NCBI GenBank assembly: GCA_001632425.1
Contig: KV425635.1
Span: 1-64,000, forward strand
DNA length: 64,000 nucleotides
Reading direction: 5' to 3'
Source of the DNA: Neolentinus lepideus HHB14362 ss-1
Taxonomy: Eukaryota; Basidiomycota; Agaricomycetes; Gloeophyllales; Gloeophyllaceae
The notes below the pieces were generated by a model that was given only the letters and a program-made list of their open reading frames with translations, was not told where the DNA came from and did no database searches. The translations under genes were made by a program, and so were the position numbers. Shown piece by piece: positions 9,769 through 20,056 of this stretch. Positions within the stretch are counted from its first letter, which is position 1. Each line of letters begins with the position of its first letter.

Positions 9769-11206
9769 TTAGTTTCTGTTCAAGACACTCTGTATGATTT
9801 GCCAGAAGCTCTCCGCTACTTCACCGTCTGCTTCCATGGCATCGGATACTCGTTCCCACCAAGTACATTCGGTATTCAAATACCTTCGAGCCATCATTCC
9901 CTCCCAAAAGTCTGGATACCATCCGAACGTTCCCCTGTCAACAATGGAAGCAATGCGAGGCCCCTTAACAATTATATTCCGGGGAGCAAGCTCACCATGA
10001 CTGAGCACCATATTTTCGTTACCGTCTGTTTTACCCATGAGAGGCCATTTCATCCGATACTCCTCGGCTGCTTCCCACCTCTCCTCCCAATAACTATACA
10101 GTTTGGCAAGCGAGGTGATAGGACTTGATGGTGGAAGCCTGAATAGTCCACAGTACGGAAGCCCGGATGGCCAGGAGCCGACCTCCCCACGGTCACGCTC
10201 CAGGGATCGGATCTCCCTGACGTAGGAAAGCAACTGAGCAATTATTCCTGAATTTGATCCCCGTCCGAAGGACGGTTGTCCAGGAGTTCCGACAGGACCT
10301 GTCCATCCACTAGTTCCATCACAATATGAATTTCTCCTCCAACACAACGCACACCGTACACCCGTAGCACCGGTATGGTGGTATTGCGTCGCACATATTC
10401 CATGGCCATGACCTCCTTGATGGTCACACTGAGGCCGAGCTTCACAATGTACCTGTCGTCCACTTGGAACACTTCGACGGTAAGGACTCGCGAGCGAGGT
10501 CCCGCAGGCCAGTTTGCCAACGTATCTATGCCCACAACGTCCTCAGACCACTTCGAGACATTGAGCCGACTCATGCTCTCGCACCATTGGGCATTCTCGG
10601 CTAAAGGCTTCAGCTCCTCGAGTGATCGACACTGATGATCCGAGTGCAGGATCATCATTGCATCGGAGAGGAAGAGGTGCATCAGAACCGAGATCGATTC
10701 GATACTCACATCATTTACTGTCATGTTCTGCTGAATACCGAGGAAAATGGCTTCTGCATAGTTGATGAATGAGTACCATATATCTATTTGATGCACCTTC
10801 GGGCGACGTGTCCAGACAGTCATAAAGCCATGGTCATCCTTGTTCTCGGAACTCAGGCGAAGAAATTCGGCTGTCTTCGATTAGAGCATTGTCAGTCACA
10901 GCTATGGATGCACATCAGACGCTACATGCCTTCAGGACAGCGCAGACAAAAATCTGGCTAATCTCCCGTCTCGTCGAACCACTCTCCTTCAGGGGAGTAT
11001 GGAAATGCGCTATGAAGACTTCCTTGATCTTGCCTAAAAACACTTGCTTGCTCGTGAAGTCATCGTTAAACATAACAACATTCCATGCTGTGTTCCGAGT
11101 CAATGGTCAGTAAAATGACACCATCCTTGCAAGTAACTAGTACCTGTTTCATATTGAATGTCAGCTTCCCGCACAAAATCCTTGAACGTCTTCCATAGCA
11201 GGATAC
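9769..11206 (-). pseudogene. APH-fold gene with unusual N-terminal region, frameshifted
   Basis: Minus-strand exons join in phase near 11206-11140 (WKTFKDFVREADIQYET), about 11099-10925 (WNVVMFNDDFTSKQVFLG... to FVCAVLKA) and from 10871 on (EFLRLSSENKDDHG). They lead into an APH domain: YIVKLGLSVTIKEV, YVRRNTTIPVLRVYGV, IHIVMELVDGQVLSELL, YSYWEERWEAAEEYRMKWP, then LSHGELAPRNIIV and IVDRGTFGWYPDFWEG. Between ELLDNRPSDGDQIQE and IIAQLLSYV the frame shifts at about 10245, consistent with one missing base. The usual HGD is HGE and the usual IDWE is VDRG, so catalysis is doubtful even apart from the frameshift. The N-terminal 200 residues are not part of the APH fold and I do not recognise them. 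The 5' end abuts the TIR element at 11214. Confidence 0.6.
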
Positions 11207-11213
11207 CCCCTGT

Positions 11214-12968
11214 CACGGCGGGCAAGCGAGGTGTCCTTTTTCGCGGCGGCTGAGAAAAAGGACACTATGTCCTGTTACAGCGACCTTCAAAGGATTTCCG
11301 ATGCTGCGTCATGATGGCGTCATCGCCGGATCATGTGGTCACGTCACAGAAGCATGCAACCTGTAAATATGTATTGGAAAATCATCCGGCGCTCAGTTTT
11401 TCGATGCAAGGCATTGTACATTGCCCTAATAATCCTATTAGTAACATTTTTGAACCTTAGGTTGTCATCCGAAAGCTTCTATGTGACATATGATAGTATG
11501 TCACGCAGCATCGGGCCTTTCCGAGTTTCAGTCCCACACAGTCAAGAACGGACCTAAGTCATAATTTAATATTCGTCTACATGTCTACACGTTAATCGAG
11601 TCTATAACAATGTTCAAACACAAGTGCCAAAGAGCATTCTGTCAATCCCTGGATCCGTGCATGGCGCTGACTGCAATTGTCATGCAGCTATTTTCGAGTG
11701 TTCAGAAGGGTCAGTAACCGACGCATACTATCCATTTTACATCATAACCTGGTTGGCGTTTGGCATTGTTGCCATGCTGAGTTCTCCTACCTCGCAGTCT
11801 GACCCTTTGTTTGTCTGAAGACGATCGTCAATGTCGTCCGACCAGCCAAACTCCGCTGTACAAGCTGCTCCGCCGCTAGTCCAGCAAATAACCCCCGAGT
11901 TTGCTGCTTATGTAGAGCAGGTTTTGCATCGGGAAATTGAGAAGGTACATCAGAATGCGCAGGAATGGCAGAACATGGAGGTATTTCGGGTAGCTCGCAA
12001 GCAAGCGCTGCAAGCCAAGTACGAACAGCGCGAGCAGGCATATCGCAGGGAGATAGAGGCACTTCGTGTACAGCTTCAGGAGGTACAAGTAACTTCAAGG
12101 TAAGTGGTTTTATTATCCATGTTAGATAAATTTCATAGCAGTGCCAATCGCTCGAACTTGTAGCACCTCTTCCGCAAAACAAGTCGGAGTTCCGTGGCAT
12201 TGGTGACGATACCATTGTGGACGAGGCAAAACTCGCTGTTGAGGTCGGAGCGGACGGGTGACAGTTGACAGTGGAGGGAGGACCATGTCCAGCGAGCACG
12301 CACGAATGACCCACAAGTCGTAGTATACCCCACACGCACCTAAGATTCCCAGGCCTATGATGCAGTATGTAGCATACTGTGAAAATGTTGTGAGGGAACA
12401 TCCAAGGTCTACAGAGGTCTAAATCTTACATCTCCACCATCGGCGCCTCTCGATCCTCGTGGACATATTCCTGTTGGTGATGCCGTGGTACCCACTTGAA
12501 GGTCGGCGGGTGGATTACCAAGCCAGGTAGGAGATCATCATAGCGAAGAGTTTGCTAAGTGTCAGGCGAAGGCGCAAAAGAAGACTGAGGACAAGAAAGC
12601 TAAGCGGAGTGTTGCAAACTATTCAACAGTTTACAGAAACAGCGAGTGCGCCTGGGTGAAGGCGTTGCTCTGTATCTCACCTAATCTTTCCGGTTTTGGT
12701 TACTATTTCTATTTCTTGCATGTAATCTACCATACGGTCTTTCTATGTGTATACGTGTGACAGCACGGACACTGGACTTGAGACCACTGCCGATGGCAAA
12801 CGGCCCATGCTGCGGGAAACTCGATATTTCGTGACGTGACGACCACATGATCACAGCAATGACGCCATCATGACACAGCATCGGAAATCTTTTGATGGTC
12901 GCTGTAACAGGACATAGTGTCCTTTTTCTCAGCCTCTGCGAAAAAGGACACCTCGCTTGCCCGCCGTG
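11214..12968 (+). mobile_element. TIR DNA transposon with about 140-bp inverted repeats and 3-bp TGT duplication
   Basis: The left end (CACGGCGGGCAAGCGAGGTG...) and the right end read backwards from 12968 are alike for about 140 bp (11214-11350 versus 12826-12968) with a modest number of mismatches. The flanks are TGT at 11211-11213 and TGT at 12969-12971. Inside each TIR is a 12-bp hairpin, GTGTCCTTTTTC against GAAAAAGGACAC around an 11-nt loop. The element carries a two-exon coiled-coil gene (11831-12261) and no visible transposase. Size, CAC terminus, 3-bp duplication and coiled-coil cargo parallel the element at 1335-3057, although the TIR sequences differ. It is probably non-autonomous. 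Confidence 0.85.
11831..12261 (+). CDS. Small coiled-coil protein carried inside the TIR element
   Basis: Exons 11831-12082 and 12139-12261 are joined by a 56-nt intron (GTACAA...CATAG) in phase 0, giving 124 aa. The head (MSSDQPNSAVQAAPPLVQQI) is followed by EFAAYVEQVLHREIEKVHQN and a Glu/Arg/Gln-rich helix ending EIEALRVQLQE. Exon 2 reads QCQSLELVAPLPQNKSEFRG and ends VEVGADG. A second possible donor at 12100 gives an early stop and was not used. More coding-like sequence lies at 12430-12610 (AKCQAKAQKKTEDKKAKRSV) and might be a further exon if the stop is bypassed by splicing. The function is unknown; the gene belongs to the element, not the host. Confidence 0.55.
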
Positions 12969-12971
12969 TGT

Positions 12972-13434
12972 GTACCGGGGATCGGTCTCGCGCTCCATTC
13001 TCTTGTATGCTGCCCCGAAGCATCTTTGAAAGACCTTCCACAACTCCTGCGGGATCAAATCGAGAAGTGAAGACAACCTTGTCAATATCACTTGCTACTG
13101 CAAGTGACGGTCATCCCGCACCGTTGAATTCATATCGAAAGAAATACCGGACCGTACGTTGAGAGTCGAGACGGAGATAAATAAATGGATTCAAGCTGAT
13201 ACAACATCCAACATCCGATTGAAGACCGTAAACCCAGGCTCCTAGAACCAGTCGTCTCCGCGTCCTCGTTTCTCTCTGCTAGTGGGTGGATGGAGGTGAA
13301 TGGATCTTGCAGCGGGCCACGTGCGCATGCCAGTGGCGTAAGGAGCCAATCGGGAATCTTTATACACTTTTATCACATACATAATTGGCCCTCTATAATA
13401 CTGCTCACCAGCGTCCGTCAAATCTCGTGGAGGC
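12972..13434. other. Intergenic: flank of the element and promoter side of the Nop25-like gene
   Basis: The left part (12990-13091) is coding-like on the minus strand (LIPQELWKVFQRCFGAAYKR) and might be a lost 5' exon of the APH-fold gene across the element. The frames do not join, so this stays open. The right part precedes the start at 13435. Confidence 0.35.
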
Positions 13435-14504
13435 ATGGCACCAACAAATTTATCTATCCTTACTCACTCACATCGCATCGCATCGCTGAAGAAACGCGCA
13501 AAACGGGAGCAAGTCAAGGAGATTGTGTTCGACGACGATGCGCGCGCAGAGTTCTTGACGGGTTTCCGGAAACGTAAGCTGGCGAAGAAGGAGGCAGTGA
13601 AGAAGAAGGCAATGGAGAGGGAGAAGCAGGAGAGGAGAGAGCAGCGGCTAGAGGTACGTCTGACTCTTCTTTGCTTTCCTCTGAATTTTGGCAAATATCA
13701 GCGCTTCTGACATAGCACCGCCGTGCACTTGCGGAGCAAGCACGATCGAACGCAAAAGAGGTGGAGACGGCGTATGGGGCCATAATCGATGGTACGTTTA
13801 CTCTACTTCGTTTTCTGGCAGGTCAGTCTCATCGCACTACGTTCATCCATAACTACGCTCGCACCCTGCATTACATATATCCGATGCCATGACTATTGAC
13901 AATCCATCGTCTTACTGTCCGATTTTCCATTAAAATACTCAACATCGCTGTGCCTTATACGCGTCTTGCCATATCCCGTCTCATAACTTCGTCTACCACC
14001 TGTCGAATATGGATTGCGGGAACCACTGTCCATCGAATCCTGCCTCTCGGCTAATATTCTAATTCCAACGACCGCCCATCCATGCGCTGCTTCCGTCGAA
14101 TATGGCCCTCTACAGAGGATGAAGACAAGTGGAATGGTGTCGGTTCCGGTGCCTCGGACAAAGACAAGGAACGAGAAGAAGAATACTCAGATGAGGAACA
14201 AGTCGCGCACGTCACTGTTGTCGAGGAATTTGACCCGACGGACATTCATGGGACAAGACACTCTCACTCCGACGCCGGTGACGAAAATGTCGACGAAGCT
14301 GAATCTCCGTCACGACCTCAGGAATCTAGAGCTCCGCCTTGGTCAAGTACAAGCGCGAAAAAGAAGGATAAGAAGGACGCCAAGAAAATCAAATACCAGA
14401 CGGCTGCAGCGCGCAAGGCCGAGGAGAGGAAGCAGAAGAATCGGAAGGCCGAGAAGGCGGATCGTGCTAGAGGGAAGAGTAAGGACAGGAAGAGGAAGCG
14501 GTAA
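13435..14504 (+). CDS. Nop25/NOL12-type (Rrp17-like) rRNA-processing protein
   Basis: Exons 13435-13653, 13716-13791 and 14116-14504 join in phase to give about 227 aa, close to human NOL12 (213 aa). The signature lies in exon 1: EIVFDDDARAEFLTGFRKRK followed by a long Lys/Arg/Glu helix. It continues in exon 2 with HRRALAEQARSNAKEVETAY. Exon 3 has an acidic patch (REEEYSDEEQ), VVEEFDPTDIHG and a very basic tail ending KSKDRKRKR. Members of this family are nucleolar 5'-3' exonuclease or RNA-binding factors in 60S pre-rRNA processing. The intron at 13792-14115 (324 nt) is unusually long for this window and could hide a small exon. Confidence 0.85.
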
Positions 14505-14575
14505 GTTCCCGTGCCTGTTGTGGTCGAGGGGTACCTGCTATGTGAGCGCGAGTTATAAACTTCGCCGTCAAATTT

Positions 14576-14757
14576 TTAAGATAAAGTCCAGCGGACGTGA
14601 TGATGAATCGGTAACCACCTGACCTGTAGGTTGATTCGCCCACGTATATCACCACCTATACAGTCGTATTGCTACTAGTCTTTATTTCCTCTTCGAACGA
14701 CTTGAGGTCGGTTCGCAGAGATATGGACTTGGACCTGAATGCCCCCAGTCGGTGATG
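14576..14757 (+). repeat. Short interspersed repeat, copy 2 (uninterrupted)
   Basis: This matches 1223-1334 plus 3061-3092 and shows the empty site for the element at 1335-3057 (near 14695). It starts 70 bp after the stop of the Nop25-like gene, so it may lie in its 3' UTR or terminator region. Confidence 0.85.
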
Positions 14758-15567
14758 ATCAGTGAAGAATACACATGTGACGGTTCGTTCAACGAAAACT
14801 CTGGCTCGCATTGGGAGCTATCTCGACGTGTCCGCACTGATCTAGTCTCACCGGCAGCGGGCACTGTCCGTGGAAGACATAACGAGGGGTCAACCTTGCA
14901 TTCTCCCAGACATCTCTTCTGCGCTTGCCACATGGCACATACTAACGCCGAAAAGTGCAGACTACTTGTCTTTTCATTTTCATCTGGTCGTACAGGAGAA
15001 CGGAATGGATGTCATCGCACTGTCAAGGCGTAACTAAACTGGCAAGACAGATCAGATGAAGAGGAGCCTATGAACGTATCCCTCGAACTTTGCGAGGACT
15101 TTGTGATCTTGCAACGATGCCTGGCGAATACAGAGCTCGTCCGTCCGATCAGCCCTTCGAAACGCTCCCTCAAATAAATACCTCCATATTTCTATGGTGC
15201 ATTCGGTGGTCAGTCTGACGATGGTATGTCGCCAGAAGAGGTAGCATGCGCAGCGCAACATCTGCCTCAGGCATATCCACCGCCTCTACGTCCTTCATCA
15301 AAACGAAGAAGTGGGAGATGTATCCTTGGTCTCAACGAGCTCCTACTCGGATGGATGTATACAGTATATCATTTGAGCGGCAACATCAACGAATGGAGAC
15401 AACGTACGCGAGTCTTCACTGTTATCGTGGTCCTGCGAGGAAATTTGTAGCATCCAGTGTCGATTATGGGTCCTCCCGGCGAGCGGTGCATCAAGAAATT
15501 TGTCACACGAATCACGCAGCTTTGCAAACGACACAGGTTAATTTGTGGGTGATCCTTTCATAAGTGG
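14758..15567. other. No gene recognised
   Basis: A 105-codon plus-strand frame at 15246-15563 and shorter frames on both strands show no family character. No splice-supported model was found. Confidence 0.45.
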
Positions 15568-18098
15568 TTATTCTGCATCCTCCGGATGTTCCGTCGTCCA
15601 ATCGTTATGAATCTCCCGTAGAAGATGCAAGAGTCGCTTAATAGCATCTCCTTGAGGCAAAGGTCCATTCCTCGGATGCTCAGCCAACAGATCCGAAACC
15701 CGAGAGTCCGAGTACCGTGCCCCTTCTGGCCCGTACAGGCTGATTAACTTCAATGTTTCCGAGCATTGGGCTCCCCAGTCAGTGCTCAATTTCATGGCTT
15801 TCAGAACATGAGGCTGGCGGACAAACAGTTAAGTCAACGGGATTCACAAACACTAATAATGCGAGAAAGTGGCCGACCTTGCCAATTTTATGTTTGGGAG
15901 CAACAGGCAGATCTGGGGGAGTCGTAGCACCGTGGAAGAAATCTATTCTCCCTTGGACGAACTTGAATTGGCGATAGATCATGGAGACACAAGGGGCGAC
16001 CGCTTTCGACTTTATATACTCCTCCCAGTCAGCATGTTCTTCGATCTGGGGTTTCAACCAGTTCGCAATGGCATTATTGATCTTCTCTCGATCAACTGGT
16101 GACCCAGCCGCCGAGTTGTATCCACCCGGCGGCGGTCCGGCGGATTGGCGGCTTGAAGACGAGCTCTGAGCATAGGAGGTCTGTTGCGAGCTCCCCTGTG
16201 GCCATTGATAACCCGAGCTCTTGACTTTCTTAGACGACGTGCTCATGAACGATGACTGGTATAACGCAGGTGAGGGTGACCGTTCGCCATACTGAGGTGA
16301 CATCGCGGATGCCGGTGACGCATAGGAGTATGGCTGGTGTTGCTGATGAACGCTTGAATTGTACGAGCTATTCGACATGCCTCGTCTGCGCTTCGGTGGT
16401 AAAGTGGAGCTATTGGTAGCCACCGGCTCGCCGTATGGGTTCTGGGCACCAAAATCGGGACTAGTGAAGTCTTCATCTGGGTCGGGGTATCGCGGAAGAC
16501 GAGGCGGAGGCGGTATCTGAACGGTACTACCCGGAAGCTATGAAGCGACCGTTCGTAAATAGATTGTCAAAGAACACGTATCGTGGACTCACAGGTTCAA
16601 CAAAAACTTCCGCACACAGCAATTTATCCACAGGCAAATTTGCTTTTGCTATAGTATCTACATTATCTTCGGACACGCGCAAGAAGAATTGCCGATATTC
16701 TCCACGCCTCGAGAAGACCCTCGCTGGGCCTAACTCGGTTTTAGGACCACCCTTCTCTGAGCAAAAAGCACAGGAAATAAAACGCACCGTCGATTCTGGA
16801 TGGCCCAGCTTGCAGCTGCTCCGCAATTTCCCCTGCATCACCCCAAAAGCCACACTCGGGTTCGTCGTGTGGTCTCAAAGCAACTCTGACTTCCGCGATC
16901 TGTTTATCAGTGACACCGCTTCGTAAATCCTCGATGAGGAGCGTGACCAGCTTGAGTATTCGCGGGCGGCCAGGGGCGGGAGCTCGCCGTTCGGTATTGC
17001 TCGGCGAGTTCATTGCATTTCCTACACCCGTGGAATGAGCATATAGATATCCAGACCATTCCAAGAAGCCTTACCGGACAATGCTGAAGATTTGGGGGAG
17101 CCCACTCCATAGCCATTACTTGCTGCCGCAGGGGACGGAACCTGAGGACTGGCCTGCGAAGTATATTCAGAAGGAAGTGTAGGCGTAATAGCTCTTTGAC
17201 GGTCATAATCGTAACGATAATACTTCGATTGATCTGTTTTGGATGGAGCAGGACTTCTACTATCGTTCCTCATGGGCTGCTTCTCGAGTTGCCGTGCAGA
17301 TAACGTCGTGCTCGTCACGCCTGAGGACTTTGACGACGTTCGATTTGAGCTTTTTGGGGCGGATTTGTGTCCGGCTTTCGCTTTTCCCTTGCCTTTGCTG
17401 GAAACAGGAGCAGGGGATGAAGCTGGAGGTTCCACGGAGTGGCTTGATCCACTTGGAGGAGGTGACTGGAAAAATCGAGAATAATCTCGGACAACATTGG
17501 GCATTGCGGGGTGGGGAGAAGTCACGCTAGAATATGTATCCAAGCTGTCGGACGTAGCCGGAGCAGAGTTTGCGTTCCCCTGGCCTTGAGAAGGCAGAGT
17601 GAATCCCATATTGTAGCTCACCCTGAATTTGTCGACTTGTCCAGCGAATGGTTCCTCGCGCTTCTTCTTCCGTGCAGTGGAACTCTTAGGTTTTCTCTTT
17701 CCTCTAGATGATCCTGCCGCATCGGATGAGCTCGCACTTTGCCCTGGAATCTGAAAAGCAGAGAAGCGTAGTTGCTGCCGCTCTTCCGGCGGCTGGTGGT
17801 CTGATGCTCGGTCCTCGGAGCGCCGAAAGTCGTCGATAACGGGTGTGGGTGGTTGTGGTTGACCTATCGCCTGACCGGGCAAATATCGATCGACTGGCTG
17901 TTCAGATACTGTCGCTTTGTACATAGGAATCGCCGCAGAGTTTTCGAGAGCTGATCCGAATCCAACAGCCTGACGTATGATGGGTTGCACCTGACTAGGA
18001 GGGGGAGACGCATGGGGATCCTCTGGAATAATGACGCTCTCGGCGTCAGACGCAGGCGTAAGTCTGCGTGCCTTCTTCTTGGCAGTCCTCTTGAACAT
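15568..18098 (-). CDS. Conserved-looking basidiomycete protein of unknown function, disordered N-terminal half
   Basis: At least five coding segments follow one another on the minus strand. They are 18098 down to about 17060, about 17035-16785, about 16753-16593, 16537-15878 and 15813-15568, with clear GT-AG borders at 16593/16537 and 15878/15813. The start MFKRTAKKKARRLTPASDAE (18098) was preferred to an ATG 17 codons upstream. Residues 1-350 are Ser/Pro/Lys-rich and disordered, with basic clusters (GKRKPKSSTARKKKR) suggesting nuclear location. A compact region follows: RPRILKLVTLLIEDLRSG, VTDKQIAEVRVALRP, GFWGDAGEIAEQLQAGPSRI, RRGEYRQFFLRVSEDN. After a second Ser/Gln-rich stretch the C-terminus has REKINNAIANWLKPQIEEHA and ends in an acidic helix. 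No known domain was recognised. The very short intron near 16754-16785 is uncertain. Confidence 0.65.
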
Positions 18099-18633
18099 AG
18101 TGGTAGGGACGCGTATGGAGGACGTACGATGAGTGGAGTTGTGAGTCATGAGAACGGAACCCTGTACTCACGGGAGAAGGCTCTCTGCTACTTCTGTATT
18201 AGAACCGCATCAGCCATAGGCGAAACTCTGTTACGAACGCTCAAGAACCACCCACGAGGACAAATCAGCAACCTGGTTTTGCCTTCCCCTCCCGATCTCT
18301 CCGTCATCTTCATCGCCGGCGTCGTCAACCATCGCCATGACCCACCCACTAGCACACGCGAGCACACGCTATACCGGAGAGTCGGCTGGGCAGCGTCTGG
18401 TTGTGGACCAAGAGTAGGACAATGGTGTACGATGCGTCTTGTAGAGAAACCGGATAGATGATTTCCTGAATGAGCAGTCAGATAACATAATAAATGAGGT
18501 CAGAAGACAGGTTTGTGGGTCCTCCTAGACAGCATAGCTTCGCGCGTTGAGAGTCTGTGTCGAACCTCTCCACACGTGTTCGGACGCGCCGGTCACTTGT
18601 CACGCGTAGGTCCAGCGTGACACACGCGTGAAT

Positions 18634-19490
18634 TAGCGTTCGGGAAAAAAAGCCCAGGCCAGTAACTTACTGGTAACTTACTCCGAGGTCCCCAGAGGTA
18701 TTGTTTACCTATGTAACTTACAGTAAGTTACCTCCGCGGTAAATTACCGTAAAAAAAGTAAAAAAAAAGGTAAAAAAAAGGTAAGAAACTGTCAAAAATG
18801 GTAAATAAGCCAAAAACACTGCTACAACCAGCCCAAAGCACTATCCTCGTCGGTAAAATCATCAGAAACCTCACCCTGCGCATCAGGAGAAGCAGGGTAA
18901 ATATCAGATAGTGGTTCATCTGCCAATACCTTGTACTTCTACGGGAGTCTGACACTTCTTGAAGTTGGTACTTTGGTCCTCATCCAGCAGCTGCTCAACG
19001 ACGGGCATTGGCCAACTCTCGGACGCTGATGTGAGAGGGTGGCAATAATTTGCGGGACTATTGTCAGGGGGGATGACAAGCTTTATATTGGTGTGTCGAG
19101 AAGCTTAAGTTTGTGCCCATTTCCTTGCCAGATAGTAACATCAGTATGCAAAATGTTGTCCATGGTTTATGGGGGAACAAATCAGAGGATTGTCTCTCTG
19201 CTTGCCATGGTCGGTTAATATGGTTGCTCAATAATCCATCTGCTATGCAGCTAGTATGCCTAGGCGTAATATATTCAATGTCACAAATTTGCCATTTTAT
19301 TTAAGTTTACAGACCCCGTCTATTGTATGCTACAGCTGTTAGAACTTAGGTTGGAACCACGCCGGATTTGATGCGACTCTAGATCTCGTCCTTGGAAACC
19401 CGTGAACAATAACTTACTCGACTTACATCGGTCCCTGTAAGTTACCGTAAGTTACCGGTAACTTACCACCGAATTTCTTCCGGAACGCTA
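18634..19490 (-). mobile_element. hAT-like non-autonomous element, 857 bp, with 8-bp target duplication
   Basis: Both ends read TAGCGTTC[G/C]GGAA[A/G]AAA inward, at 18634 on the plus strand and from 19490 backwards. They are flanked by identical octamers GCGTGAAT at 18626-18633 and 19491-19498. Next to each end lie repeated GTAACTTAC/GTAAGTTAC motifs (18663-18740 and 19410-19467), as expected of subterminal transposase-binding repeats. An 8-bp duplication with 5'-TAG termini fits hAT; the KDZ group also gives 8 bp. On the minus strand a short coding relic (LADEPLSDIYPASPDAQGEV ... DSALGWL then stop, about 18825-18935) may be the C-terminus of the parental transposase. Confidence 0.85.
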
Positions 19491-19498
19491 GCGTGAAT

Positions 19499-20056
19499 AC
19501 CTCGATCGGAGCCGCATCTTCAGAGCCATGAAGACTGGTCGTAGAAGTCAAGATCTATAATACCGTGCTATACGTGTTACATTACAAGACAGACATGATG
19601 GAAAGGGTAGGAGGGAAGAGACGGAGGGTTGCCCTCTCAAGCACCCCGATAATTTCCTCTTCATTCTTAAAGAATCTTCGAAAAAATCGAAGAATCGGCA
19701 TGTACAGTAGTGCTTCTACATGTGGAATCCCCTTGAAAATGGATGGAGGCACTTCGTGAGCGAGAAACGCTAAACACGTGTACTTTAACGACTCTGCTCC
19801 GACTCGGACTAGGATATGAGGCTGTAAAGGTACGACTTCCACAGTACAGCCGCGATAGCTGTTACATACCGTGATATCACGGATCCATGCGTTCAGACCC
19901 GTCGCAGATACATAAAATAACCTTGAGTGTTACCTATATACCAAGATGTACAATATGTCTCAACCCTCCCTAATTTATGCTACTATTCAAATGGCGTGAT
20001 GCGGGAAACGAAACCAAGCATGCGTACTGATACATGAAGATTTTGATACCACCGAA
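19499..20056. other. No gene recognised
   Basis: An 86-codon minus-strand frame (19582-19842, HILVRVGAESLKYTCLAFLA) could be a terminal exon or chance. An upstream frame reads LNAWIRDIT before a possible GTATGT donor. Evidence is too thin to call a gene. Confidence 0.35.

Noticed and set aside
11207..13091. Idea that the TIR element at 11214 splits one continuous exon of the APH-fold gene
   Set aside because: Rejoining the flanks with one TGT leaves the coding-like segments in different frames, so interruption of an exon is not shown.
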